The notes below the pieces were generated by a model. It saw only the letters and a list, made by a program, of their open reading frames with translations, ran no database searches and had not been told where the DNA came from. Of a stretch of 64,000 bases of DNA, positions 11,109 through 21,810 are shown piece by piece (position 1 is the first letter of the stretch; each line of letters begins with the position of its first letter). Source of the stretch: Coriolopsis trogii (Eukaryota > Basidiomycota > Agaricomycetes > Polyporales > Polyporaceae); NCBI GenBank assembly GCA_020543525.1, contig JAHYIO010000006.1, forward strand, positions 434,001 to 498,000. Reading direction: 5' to 3'. A program made the position numbers and the translations under genes.

Positions 11109-13018
11109 ATGTCATCCATTCGGTTTATACCCCGCAAGCCCGCATCTGTCAGCTTGCTACGACCTGTGTATCCTCCGTTTCACACATCCCGGACTCTTGC
11201 AACACTAGCTGTTCGTGGTCAAGTCACCACAGACCCGGAGGAGCTCCGACGCCACACTTTCACTCGTTGGGTCTGCGACGAGGACATTCGTGAGTGAAAA
11301 CGATCTTGACTGTTTTGTTTCGTATAGCGCTCATGCATAACGGCGGCAGAGACATCATCGAGATATATACCATTTGATCCTCACGCTCTTGCCGATGTAG
11401 CCTCCAACACAATAGGTGTGGAATGTCTCAAGGTCGATAAGGTGGCGGAAGGCGAGCCGAAGTTCCCCCAGTGGCAACTTCACGTTCAGGATACCACTTC
11501 TGATATGACTCCTGTTTCAGGCTGGAACAAGGTCTTCTTGTTGACTTTCGCAGACGGGCGCGAGCTAATCGCGCGCCTCCCATGCCCCGTGGTCGGACCG
11601 GCCCATCTCGTGACTGCTTCGGAGGTTGCAACCATGGACTTCGTCCGAAACGTATTGGACATCCCCGCACCCCTCGTGTATGCGTGGAGCTCTCGTGCAG
11701 GCTCTACGCCCGTCGGTGCAGAATTCATCATCATGGAGAAGATGACTGGAGTCGAGCTACACGAGGCGTGGCCGACGCTCGACGCCGCTGTACAAGCACG
11801 CATAGTCGTGCAAGTCGCTAGAATGCAGCACAGATCGCTGGCTATGGCACTCACCCACCATGGTAGCCTTTACTTCAAGGATGACGTCCAGAATCATCCC
11901 CACACAAATAGCGTGTTCGCGCGTTGGTGGAAGGTAGGAAGAAGTGCGCGCTCGAAATACGCCATTGGCCCATCGGTGTCCTGGGGTTTATGGCGAGGTC
12001 CGCGTATGAATCTCGACATTGATCGGGGACCTTGTACGTCTATGTGTATGAGTGCATTACCTGCCAACATTGACTGTGAAACCATGCAGGGACAGGCGCT
12101 CTTTTCTTCATGCTGGGGCACATCAACTGCCACCGAGCTCGACTTGCGAAATTCGCAAAATTGCGCAAGCGGAGCGACGTCGCGTTCCTCGATGCTGCAG
12201 ACGCCTCACCGCAGAATCACATCGCCGCACTCGATCAGCTGCTCTCCTGCATCCCACACGTACTTCCGTCCCCCGAGCTCTGTGTGCCCGTCATCTGGCA
12301 CCCTGATCTGCATCAACACAACATCTTCGTCGAGCCTACCACCGGCGATATAACCGGGATCATCGACTGGCAATGGACTGAAATCGCACCTCTCTATTGT
12401 CAGGCCCCTTTTCCCCTCCTGTTGGACACCAGGTCGACCATGGACGATAAAACCAGAGACATCATCCGGAATGCGGCTCGGAAGCCACAGGAGCTCCGCC
12501 GAGTGCAGCTTCAGGAAGAGGAGCGCGAGAGAAACACTGTGGAGCTGATTGATGTGTATCGGTCCGTCGCGCAGACGAGCCGTCCGTGGGCCAAAGCGCT
12601 AGTGATGGACTGGCCTCAGTTGTCACGGCTGTCGCTCCTCGTCGCAGCTCGGACGTGGCATGCAGGCCTCGTCCATATCCAGAGTTTCCTCTTGCAGATC
12701 CTCGCCAAATGGAACCTCAACACATCCGCTAACGGCCCGCTGTGCCCGATCCGAGTTAGTGACATTCCGGATGGCCTGAGGGGGCTAATGGAACGGACGC
12801 AGCTGCAGGAACAGCACGAAGCCAGGGCCTCGGACTTGAGGCTATCGCTCGGCCTGATGGACAATGAAGGGCAGGTTTCCCCTGAGAATTGGGAGGCGGC
12901 CCGAGCGCAGACTCGCGAGACGGCGAGGGCGAGAGTCGAGTTCGAACAATCAAAGGACAACAAGCTCGGTACCCGATTTCCGTTCCAATCTGGCTGTCGT
13001 AAAGAGATTGAAGCCTAG
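11109..13018 (+). CDS. AIM9-like aminoglycoside-phosphotransferase-fold protein
   Basis: Member of the APH/choline-kinase-like fold, closest by wording to fungal Altered Inheritance of Mitochondria protein 9; the substrate is unknown. The N-terminus is basic and Ser-rich (SSIRFIPRKPASVSLLR) and then reads FHTSRTLA, typical of a mitochondrial presequence. The start at 11109 is preferred; an in-frame ATG at 11058 is the alternative. Three exons are proposed: 11109-11289, 11350-12033 and 12090-13018. The joins give DIQTSSRYIPFDP and DRGPWTGALFF. The catalytic loop WHPDLHQHNIFV keeps the HxDxxxxN pattern, and GIIDWQW supplies the metal-binding Asp. A charged, helical C-terminal part with Arg/Glu-rich stretches runs to KEIEA. 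It is intact as read. Confidence 0.85.
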
Positions 13019-14254
13019 TAGCCGAACAGAAGGGGATCGGATATTTCTTATCAAGACGAGACAGAAGAATCCGTGAAGATGTGAACGGAACGTACGACCC
13101 CTGTGATCTATGATGCGTCCAAATGTGATTCCATGACGAGACAGATTGTTGTATCAATGACATTCATGAGACCGTGAAAGCGCAACAGGTCACTGTCAGC
13201 CACAATACCAACACATCATTCCACCTCCGCACGATCGCCGGGGCCAGGAGCATACCAGAGGCACCAGGATCCCAGACCCTGTTCCGAGTCATTCTCACGA
13301 GCCCAAATGAGCAACGGGTCAGTCCACGGCTGATGTTCTTGCTGAGCGGTCATAAGACTAAGCAAGAGAGAGGTTGGCACAGGTTCAGCCCAACTTCGAC
13401 TTCAAAACGGAGCTCGATGAAATAAACGACGAACCGTAGCATGTGCGATATGCGAAGCCCCACTTTCGTGTCCACCGGCGCCGACGTCACGGAAGACGGT
13501 CAAGTGGGTGTCCACATCTCGAGCAGTACACATCGTGCTCGACGCCCTGCGGAGTCCTGCCCTCTCTCAGGGCCTCGACGAGGGACTCGCGCGAATGCAC
13601 GCATCGCTCAATGGCCGTATACACAGGCCTGTCGGGACGTGAAGCTCAGTTCAAGCTCATGACCATTTCCTTGAGTAACCCAATGCGGTATGGGACGGAC
13701 ATGCATGTCCATGAACTCCGTCTCCTTGCCGCAATGGCCACAGACGCGGGGCTCAGAGGTCACGTACGTCCCCTTCGCGAAAGGATAGGGAGGGAAGACC
13801 CCAAGTCGCGAGTCAATTCTGATTGACCTGTGGTGTATGTTTTCATGTATTCAATAGCAATCGATCAGGGAACATACCTGCACTCCGCCCCCTACACATA
13901 GCTTGGATGAGCGCACACATCGGTCCTCGAGTCATACAACCCCTGCCACTGCCACCGGGTGATGCAGAGATAGAGCTATGTCATCTTGCAGCACTGGCAA
14001 GTACCTGCGTATCGTCAGCATATAGTACATACCGACTTACGTCTCCCCGGGCCCACCCGCACAGTGCACACTGTCGCGCGGGAGGTGATGTCAAGCAACT
14101 AGTAGGGTATGAGTTCAGAACTAATTACAGGTCTGGTGAAGAATCAGTACAACAAAGATCAGCAAGGCGTGCATTTCCATCGACGCAGCAAGAGCAATAA
14201 TTCCTGCATCCAGAGTCCATTTCCTCCAGCGCCTCGAAAACACTCTAGCGTTCT
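13019..14254. other. intergenic region with Cys-rich minus-strand pieces
   Basis: There is no confident gene. On the minus strand near 13690-13820 a stretch reads GVFPPYPFAKGTYV followed by RVCGHCGKETEFMDMHV. A second stretch near 13490-13610 reads VEHDVYCSRCGHPL before a stop. Together they look like two halves of a zinc ribbon, but I found no splice that keeps one frame throughout. The region could be a small gene with a missed exon or a decayed one. Confidence 0.35.
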
Positions 14255-16152
14255 CTACACCTGCCTCACCCAATCCTCGACCTGGCCCCAAACACGGTCT
14301 CGCACCTTTTCATCCCACCACCCCATCATCAACACATCATGCGGCGCGTCCTTCACCCAAATCGTGTTCACATCCACCCCATCCCGCTCCATCGCGCCCA
14401 CCAGCTTCGTGACCTCCCTCTCCAGCCGCTCCGCGTCCCCGAGCACGACGCACGCCTTGGGAAAGTGCGTGAACAGGCTCAGGCCGCGCGGTGACGCGAT
14501 GATCGGCCGCGCGAGCGACGTCGGGCTCCGTTCGTCCCCATTCGCTACTTCGGGCGGGCCGAGCTCCATCGGGGCGCCGCTCGGATTCCCACTCGCGTTT
14601 ATGAGGGGCGAGGCTGGGACAGGAGTGGAGGGAGCGGAGGCCATGGTCCGGAGGATCCGTCGTTGGTGTTCGTCAAACTGCGCAATGGTGAGATCTGCGA
14701 CGCTCGCCGCGAATGCGTCTCCGTAGAACGCGGTCAGGACACGCGAGGACGCGGGGCTGACGTAGGGACTGTGCATGGTTTCAAGTGGGTTATGTCCGAG
14801 GAAGGTGCGCTGGAGGAGTGCGCGGGGTTCGGGCGTGTCGACCAAGTAGTCGGTATCCGCGTGTGGACGAGGAATGTACGAGGACGGTGTTTCCGGGAAA
14901 GCGTGCGCTGCGAATGTCCAGTCAGCATACACGATATATGCCAAACTGACAAATCACCTACATGGGTCGCAGGAGGGAGAGAGGAGCAGCAAGCCGTCGG
15001 GCGGAGGAAGTACACCCTCGTCGCGGATCCACCGTGCAAGAGCGAGAACGAGGTTACCACCCGCACTGTCACCAATGAGGATGATCTTGCAGTTGAGGTT
15101 GGATGACGCTTCGGTGACACGGGCCTGGATTTCGATATTCTCCTTCTTGTTCTTCAGTCGTTCCCTATAATCCTGTCCGTCCACGTCGAGATAGTCGGTG
15201 ACGGTGCTGACCTGGTTCCTCAGCTCTTCCTCATCATATGAGTTGGAGCTGGTGTTGTTGCTGGGAGGTCGCTTGTTGCCGTTGCGATTCCGCAACCGAT
15301 GACGTCGAACTATGTGCGCGTAGACCGCAGCGGCATCTTGCACGGCGGCGGGGAACGGAGCGTGTTGCAGGAGCCGGTACTCCACTGCGTGTATCTCGGT
15401 GAAGGCCTTGTCCTGGAATGTGGGTGAGTATATGGATATATATCATGCACACTGACGCACTTGAAACTCACCTTCATGAGCCGTGCAGGGATCTTAGATG
15501 TCGATGCTTTCTCATGGGCCGACATGTGACAATATCCGCCACCGTGCATGAAAATGCCAATGAGGGGAACATCCCCTGCTGCAGACTCAAACTCTCCGCC
15601 GTCCATCAGGTCGTCTTGCGATTGGCCATCCTTGTCATCTGGGCAAGTGGGGATGACTGTGGAGTCATATGTCAGTCCTGCCACGCAGAGAGTGTGGAAT
15701 ACAGAAGGTGGCCACGCAGGTGACTACAGGAGGGATTACTCACTTTTTGGACGCTCCTTCGGCCAGACGAAGCATCCGACGCGTTTGAACGGCACCTGGG
15801 GGTCGGCTATGATGCCCGTCCGGAGGTCCTCGGGCAGAGGGTCAACCCACTCAAAGCGTGTATGCTTGAGAGACTTGTTGTCGCACTCCTTGTCCGGGTC
15901 GCGTACACCCCACGTTACGCCGGCAAATTCGGTGACCTTGTAGACACGGCGGGTGAAGTTGACAGAAATGCAGCACTTGACTGTCCACGAAGGCCTTGGA
16001 CGGTATTTGCGAGGCAGTATAGCGTACTTGATCGCCCAGTAAACAGACATGACCAGGGTTGTGAACAGTCTCTGGAAGACGTAGAGGGACTTGAGAGGTT
16101 CCCGGGCGAAAGGCATGTCGGCCTGGTATGTGTAGCGTTTCTTGGGAGGCAT
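14255..16152 (-). CDS. alpha/beta hydrolase, HSL/steryl-acetyl-hydrolase-like
   Basis: Serine hydrolase of the hormone-sensitive-lipase group; by analogy with fungal SAY1-type enzymes it may deacylate small lipophilic esters, which is an inference. The start at 16152 (MPPKKRYTYQADMPF) is followed by a hydrophobic segment (LVMSVYWAIKYAILP) that may anchor it to a membrane. Next come the oxyanion motif HGGGYCHMSA, the nucleophile elbow GDSAGGN, a candidate acid residue in CVVLGDAERLE, and the candidate His in DAPHDVLMMGWW. The region between HGGG and GDSAGG carries a low-complexity Asn/Ser insert (NNTSSNS). It is transcribed divergently from the DUF1295 gene over a 341-nt shared promoter. No disruption was seen. 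Confidence 0.85.
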
Positions 16153-16355
16153 GGTGAGGTTGTGGTCAAAGAGGGTTGTCGTAGAGAGCGTCGTCAAAGG
16201 CGTCGAGACCGGGGATGTGTCGGTGGGAGAACAGATGATGAGGCATGGCCTGGGGTAGGGCAGCAATAAGTCTGGAGCAAGAGACCTGACGTCAGTTCGC
16301 CGAGTTCCCCACACGCGACGACCCGCCACATCACAAACAGACCACAACAACGCGA

Positions 16356-16367
16356 CCCCCCCCCCCC
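16356..16367 (+). repeat. C12 homopolymer tract
   Basis: Twelve consecutive C bases lie inside the divergent promoter. Such tracts are length-variable and prone to sequencing error. Confidence 0.9.
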
Positions 16368-16440
16368 GATTGGCGCCTGTGCCCGACTGCTCTGGCTGAC
16401 ATCCTTCGCTGATTTGATCCCGAGAGCGCAATGCAGGACA

Positions 16441-16447
16441 TATATAA
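16441..16447 (+). promoter_or_regulatory. TATA element of the DUF1295 gene
   Basis: TATATAA lies 53 nt upstream of the ATG at 16494, on the coding strand. Confidence 0.55.
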
Positions 16448-16493
16448 CTGAACCCCAACATTCCCATCCTTGTTTGACCTCTTTTGCCCCATC

Positions 16494-18071
16494 ATGGCTG
16501 CACCGGTGCATGTCCTGGACCAATACTACCTCGCCATCACCCTGCTTGTGACTGTCGGCTACCAGCTGTCTGGGTTTGCCATCGCGTGGACCTTCCAGGT
16601 AAGGGCTAGCCGTGCAGCACAACCTGCCATTCTGGACTGACAACGGCGCGCCAGTTCGACAAGATCACGGACTTCACCGGTGGTTCGTACTTCACAATGC
16701 GCTTCATACCGTATTGGCAGGTCTTGATGACTTCATGATCATTGATACAGGCTCCAACTTCTTCATCCTCGGTATGACTATCTCCAAAGAAAGGCGGTGT
16801 ACACGTTTGACAAGCCGCCAACAGCTCTACTCACGCTCTTGCTGGGCCAAGAGTTCAATGCGAGGAACATCATCACCAGTATTTTGGTCATGGTTTGGGC
16901 TGCGAGGCTGGCAGGTCAGTATTGGACAGCGGAGGCGACTCTGATCGTCATGGGTACCGACTGAACCTATTCACTAGGGTTTCTACTCTTCCGCGTCCTC
17001 AAGACAGGTAGCGACACTCGTTTCGACGAGATTCGGTCACACTTCTTCAAGTTCTTCGGTATGTGTCACGGTGCTGCGTCGCAAGTCTATTCAATCACTA
17101 ATTCCTTCCTCACCAGGGTTCTGGGTTGGTGAGTCCTAGCTAAAGAGAGAATAGCCCATCGCACCGCTGACGAGCAATTATCGTGTATCAGGGCAGATTC
17201 TTTGGGTGAGTGCTTCCATTAACAACGAAGCTTGGCTCATTCTGATATATGCACAGGTTTGGGTAGTGTCGCTACCCGTCATCATTCTCAACTCGCCAGT
17301 AGTGTCGGCCGGGCGTGCCCCATCTTTCGGTACAGCCAGCGATATCCTCGGAATCATTATTTGGACATTGGGGTGGCTCATAGAGTCCGCCGCGGACTTG
17401 CAGAAGTTCCGGTACAAGTCGACCGGGGCTCCTAAGGACAAACCCATAGATGTAAGCCGGCACGGTCGATCCGTGGATTCTCGATTGACTAATATACCTG
17501 CTTCTAGGTGGGCCTGTGGGCTTGGTCTCGTCATCCACCATACTTTGGAGAGTACGTTGCGTCACCTTCGCTAAAAAGCTCAAATTGACCAACTATTTGT
17601 AGAATCCTGTGCTGGTGGGGAATCTGGACGTTGTCGGTCGCCCCCGCCCTGGGTGGTCAACACTCCTCTGCCACGCGGTCTGCGCAGCTGGGGTCGCTTG
17701 TGTCGCCTCTGTTCACAACTATGTACGTGTCTCGCTCAGTCTCTTCCCATCGTATTCCCTTTCTGACGCCTCCGGTTGCTTGCAGTCTCCTCTTGTTCGG
17801 CTCTGGTGTGCCTACCGCGGAGAAGCCTACCGCTCAGAAGTTCTACAAGATGGCTTTTCCCGAGGATGAATCGGAGGCTGGCAACGGCCACGCTGAGCAG
17901 AGGCCGGTCAACGCCGCATGGGCGAACTACCAAGCATACCGTGCGCGGACGTCGATTTTGATTCCGATGCCTCCGGCGATTTACCGTGCGCTTCCTTTGT
18001 GGTTCAAGCGAATCGTCTTGCTTGAGCTGCCCATGTATGAGTGGATCCCGGTCGCTACTTCAACCTGGTAG
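16494..18071 (+). CDS. DUF1295 / steroid 5-alpha-reductase-like membrane protein
   Basis: Polytopic membrane protein of the DUF1295 family, which shares its C-terminal fold with 3-oxo-5-alpha-steroid 4-dehydrogenases; the true substrate in fungi is not known. The start at 16494 (MAAPVHVLDQYYLAITLL) leads into several hydrophobic helices spread over many small exons. The diagnostic C-terminal motif is rebuilt across introns: VGLWAWSRHPPYFGE. A further helix follows, then LLFGSGVPTAEKPTAQKFY and a soluble tail ending ATSTW. Some early exons are tiny, so boundaries around 16590-17220 are uncertain, but the downstream half is clear. It shares a divergent promoter with the alpha/beta hydrolase, and joint lipid metabolism is possible but unproven. 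Confidence 0.85.
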
Positions 18072-18716
18072 ATATGGGGTGCCTTTGAGTCAATTCAGGA
18101 AATATTCTTCCCTGTGACTGTATTTCCAACGACCAAATATGCGCCCGTTGGAACGACGAAGGTGAGTACTCCAGCCAGATCTTCCTGGTTCGTGGCAGTG
18201 ATTGGTGACCACTTCTCAACGTCATCGACGCGTTCCTGAGTCGCATCGTGACGTCCCCCTCCGCCTCCTCGAGGTGGCGGTGCCGAAGATCTCAGATTGC
18301 AATGTTACGGACGTTGCGCGACTGTCCAACGTCAACTCTTCGATCGCCCCCTATTCGCATCTCTGAGTATCTTCTTTCTGTGCCATGACGACATAGTCGA
18401 GGTCTGGTGGTATATAAACCTCGACTTCGCATGGACACAGTCAAGTTCGAGGTTTGAATTTTGCCCTCGTCTCCCACATCTTCTCTTCCCCTCTCTGGCT
18501 CGTCTTCTCCCTGTTCAATCGTCACCATCTGCGACGTCGGTCAAGTAGAAGTTTGCGCTGCAGGCTGTCGCAAGTTCAGCGATGCATGTGGGCGCTTTTC
18601 CAAGTTGCCGGAACGGTCCGCTGACTCAGCAGATTTACCGAAATGTCTCGAACGATCTTGAACCATTCACCCATCGAACACGTCTCGCGACTGCACAGAA
18701 CGACCTCATATAGACG
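18072..18716. other. upstream region of the F-box gene
   Basis: It contains a TATATAAA element (listed separately) about 300 nt before the F-box start, suggesting a long 5' leader or a missed non-coding exon. No gene was seen. Confidence 0.5.
18411..18418 (+). promoter_or_regulatory. TATA element, probably of the F-box gene
   Basis: TATATAAA on the plus strand; it is the only strong match between 18072 and 18717. The distance to the start codon implies a leader of roughly 270 nt. Confidence 0.4.
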
Positions 18717-20418
18717 GTGGTTATGAGCCGCTTCACTCATCATGGACCGCAGATGCTTTCCGAAGAAGAACGCCTACAATTTCGTCTGGAGCCCACCCCT
18801 GCAGTCGTAGAAGCCGCTCAGGATACGATCCGGGGACACGAATCAGCCATAGATGATATAGAAGGACGCATACGGCACCTCCTCGACCAGGTACAGGACT
18901 TACGGTATGGGCAAGCGCGACACCGGGCAGCTATAGAACGAACGCGGGGACTGATCACCCTTGCGCGTCGCATCCCAGAGGAGCTCCTTATCAGGATATT
19001 CGGACACTGTGTCGAGGACGGGTGGACTCGTGCGCCCGTCGTCGTCTCTCACGTCTGCTCGGCGTGGCGCAAAGCAGCACACGCCCCCAAGGTGTGGTCG
19101 CATGTGTATGTCCGGTGCGACGACGCGAACGTTGTAGAGAGGACCAAGTTTTGGCTCAAGATGGCCAAAGGCGCCGATCTGCACATCACCGTCGCGACCT
19201 CGTGGCGAACTCCCGAGTGGCAAATTGACGAGGTGATGTCGCTACTTGCTGCTCGGAAGGAGCAGTGGTCGTCGCTCAAGGTGGAAGCGGACACCCTTCG
19301 GCACGCGGACCTCGTCCTCACGCACTGTACCGGACGCATGCCCGAACTGCGCCGCGTCAACATCAACACCAGCGCTGCAGACCTGGGAGAGACGGACAGC
19401 GTACAGGACCTCTCTCGATTGCCGGAGACGTTCGATGCCGAGCACGCACCCCGTTTGAGCGCATTGGGATATGTCTCCAGCGTCATCCCCGCTATGCCGG
19501 TCTTCCCAGCGCACATTACCAGCCTCGTCCTCGAAGTACGGGAGAGCCCCAGCCAACGTCCCCTCTCTACCGGCTCCATCATAGACATCCTCACCCCCCT
19601 CTCAGAGTTGCGCACGCTTACACTGAGCATGCCTCTCACCTACGACCAGGACTTCGTCCCCGAGCCCGACCCCGCCCGGGCCGCCTCCCTCCCCTCCCTC
19701 ACCACCTTCACGCTCTACGGCCCGACGGACCAGAACGAGCTCCTCCCACACATCCACGCCCCCGCTCTTCGACACCTCCACCTCCGCTCGCTCGAAGACG
19801 TCGGCTACCGCCAACAACCGATCGGGCCCAGCCTGACGCAGTTCCTCGAGCGCTCCGCGCCCCCGCTGGAGCTCCTCGAGCTGCACGACATCGACCTCAC
19901 CCCCGAGACGTTCGCGACCATGTTCGCCGCGCTCCCCGGGCTGCGCGAGCTCCGGCTGCACGAGTCGTCGATCTCGGACGCGACGGTGCGGCTGCTGCAC
20001 GGGCCGCGGGGGCTCTGTCCGCGCCTCGCGCGGCTCGACCTGAGGTGGTGCGGGATGCTGCACGGCCGCGCGCTCGTCGATCTCGTCCAGAGCCGGCATG
20101 TGGTGGACGACCTCGTCGGCTCGGTCGCGGACCCGATCGAGGAGGTCGGCGTCATCAATTGCTGTTTCGTGCTCGAGGACGACGTGCTGGACTTGGCGCG
20201 CATGACGGTGTGCAGGATCGTGACGCGCGACGCGGACGATTATTGTCGTGAGCCATTCGGTTTGTGTTTCCGGTTGGGACTGATGACTGACGTCCGGCCT
20301 TGTGTTTTGTCCAGGCACTCGTGATTGTTGCAGCAATTTACGATACAGAACGCGACTTCGGCTGCGCCGCATGTCCGACTTTATAGACAAGGACGCTGGG
20401 ATCCGTCTTGTTTTGTGA
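18717..20418 (+). CDS. F-box protein with LRR-like C-terminal part
   Basis: Probable substrate receptor of an SCF ubiquitin ligase. The start at 18717 gives MVMSRFTHHGPQ; a second in-frame ATG lies two codons later. An N-terminal coiled coil (about residues 25-75) precedes the F-box, which reads ARRIPEELLIRIFGHCVEDG and then VSHVCSAWRKAAHAPKVW. The rest is rich in Leu repeats such as LRELRLHESSISDATV and LARLDLRWCGML, resembling leucine-rich repeats. Most of the gene is one exon. A good intron at about 20250-20314 (gtgagc to tccag) changes the end to CRTRDCCSN and a stop at 20418; if it is retained, the protein ends at 20324. Large families of such proteins are typical of Agaricomycetes. The target is unknown. 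Confidence 0.85.
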
Positions 20419-20617
20419 GAATTGGTGGGTTACATGACTATACATGCATTGGTCAAATTTTGTAGAGTTATCCGAACGGAAGTACAATTGCATATACTAT
20501 TTTGTTATCTCCTGTCCTACCTACCTCGTGGAGATGGGTTGTTTCCGGACCGCGCGGTGCGTCCTATCTCCTTCCACTGCTCTCAACCCCTGACCGAATG
20601 ACTATCAGAAGACCTAC

Positions 20618-21323
20618 TCAGACACGGCCCTGAACGCGATGCCCTTCGGGGAAGTGGTCCCCAACCAACACGATCTCAAGGTTACCTGGCAAGAGCTGTG
20701 TGAACTCCATATTGATCACCTCTACTCGCAGCTTGGACGACGCCTCTTTCACAGCGTCAACGTGCACTTCATACATGTCGAATTGTAACTTGCACGGACG
20801 TCTTCTGAACTGGTGCCGCCACTCGCAGGCAAAGTGGACGACGAGACTCAGCAGCCTGACCTTGGAGCAATGCTTCACGACGTTCTCCTTGAAGCTCACG
20901 CGCACGCGATCCTGTCCGTGGAAGGCCGCACGGCGCAGTGCAGGGACGAGCGTTCACAGACCAGTATTGTGGGCGCAGAGAGGACGGGTGAAAGTGAGGC
21001 GGTAAGGACGAAGAGCGATGTTAGATGCGACTGACCAGACAAGCTTGGAGCTTCTGCTCATCAAAGCCATCCTTCCGGGTCACCGTGATCCTGCAGATGA
21101 TCCGCACCTTGTCTTTGTCCACGAGCCTCCTGCGGATGCCCACCAGACCTGACGTGATGGGAGACGCGACGGTTCCGGTCAGAAAGACGGTCTCATCGAA
21201 TACCGGTTGGTCGTTTGCTGTTTGGTTATGAAGGGGGATGAGTGCATGGTGCAGGGGGGGTGACGTAGGACACTCACTGATAGGAGCCATAGTCGTTCGG
21301 CGGGTTCGTGATCGTTTACCCAT
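20618..21323 (-). CDS. small protein of unknown function
   Basis: I do not recognise this gene. Three exons are proposed. The first encodes MGKRSRTRRTTMAPI, with an alternative start at 21290. The second, joined by a 5' gtgagt donor, reads TNDQPVFDETVFLTGTVASP and then LVDKDKVRIICRITVTRK. The third starts at about 20911 (DRVRVSFKENVV) and ends with GDHFPEGHRVQGRV and the stop at 20618. The protein is compact, beta-rich by composition and without a signal peptide or membrane helix. The acceptor of the last exon is weak in pyrimidines. It lies between the F-box gene and the RSC8-like gene with no functional hint from the context. Confidence 0.55.
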
Positions 21324-21810
21324 AATGGGAAGAAGAGAGATAGTTTGATAGAACGGTATCGGGAGATACATCCGACTTTTGTGGTCGTGGCCACGCTGGG
21401 TTAGATCTTCGCCTGAACTCTTGTCTAACCATTGTCACGACACATCGCACCAGACCAATCGACTGGCCTTGAGTGGCACAGAGGTCGTAGTGGGAGCTCA
21501 CCATGATCGCGCTGTCTTGTATCTCCTTGTGAGCAGTGGGCCACATTCACCGAATGCCGACTCTGCTAACGCTCCCTCGCACAGGACATATGTCATACCA
21601 AAAATCAAAGATCCTATTCGCGGGCACCTCAAGTGGAGGTGGATCAAGCCTGACAGAGGCGGAGAGTCCATTCAAAGGGGACGATCTAACCACTACAACA
21701 TATTAATTCATAATCGCACAAGCAAGAGATTTACACGTACGTACGGAACAGCAACGGACGAGTCTGTCGGATAGCAAGGTAGAAAACATACGGAGAGATG
21801 CCGCCTTAAC
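21324..21810. other. intergenic region
   Basis: It contains the promoter of the small unknown gene and the 3' flank of the RSC8-like gene. No gene, repeat or RNA structure was recognised. Confidence 0.55.

Larger units (their letters stand above)
16153..16493. other. divergent promoter region
   Basis: Shared upstream region of the minus-strand hydrolase and the plus-strand DUF1295 gene. It contains a C12 run and a TATA element, both listed separately. No coding sequence is supported. Confidence 0.6.

Noticed and set aside
19265..20251. 328-codon open frame within the F-box gene in another plus frame
   Set aside because: Arg/Pro/Ala-rich shadow caused by high GC; the F-box frame has the real motifs.
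19602..20390. 262-codon minus-strand open frame opposite the F-box gene
   Set aside because: Antisense shadow of a GC-rich exon.
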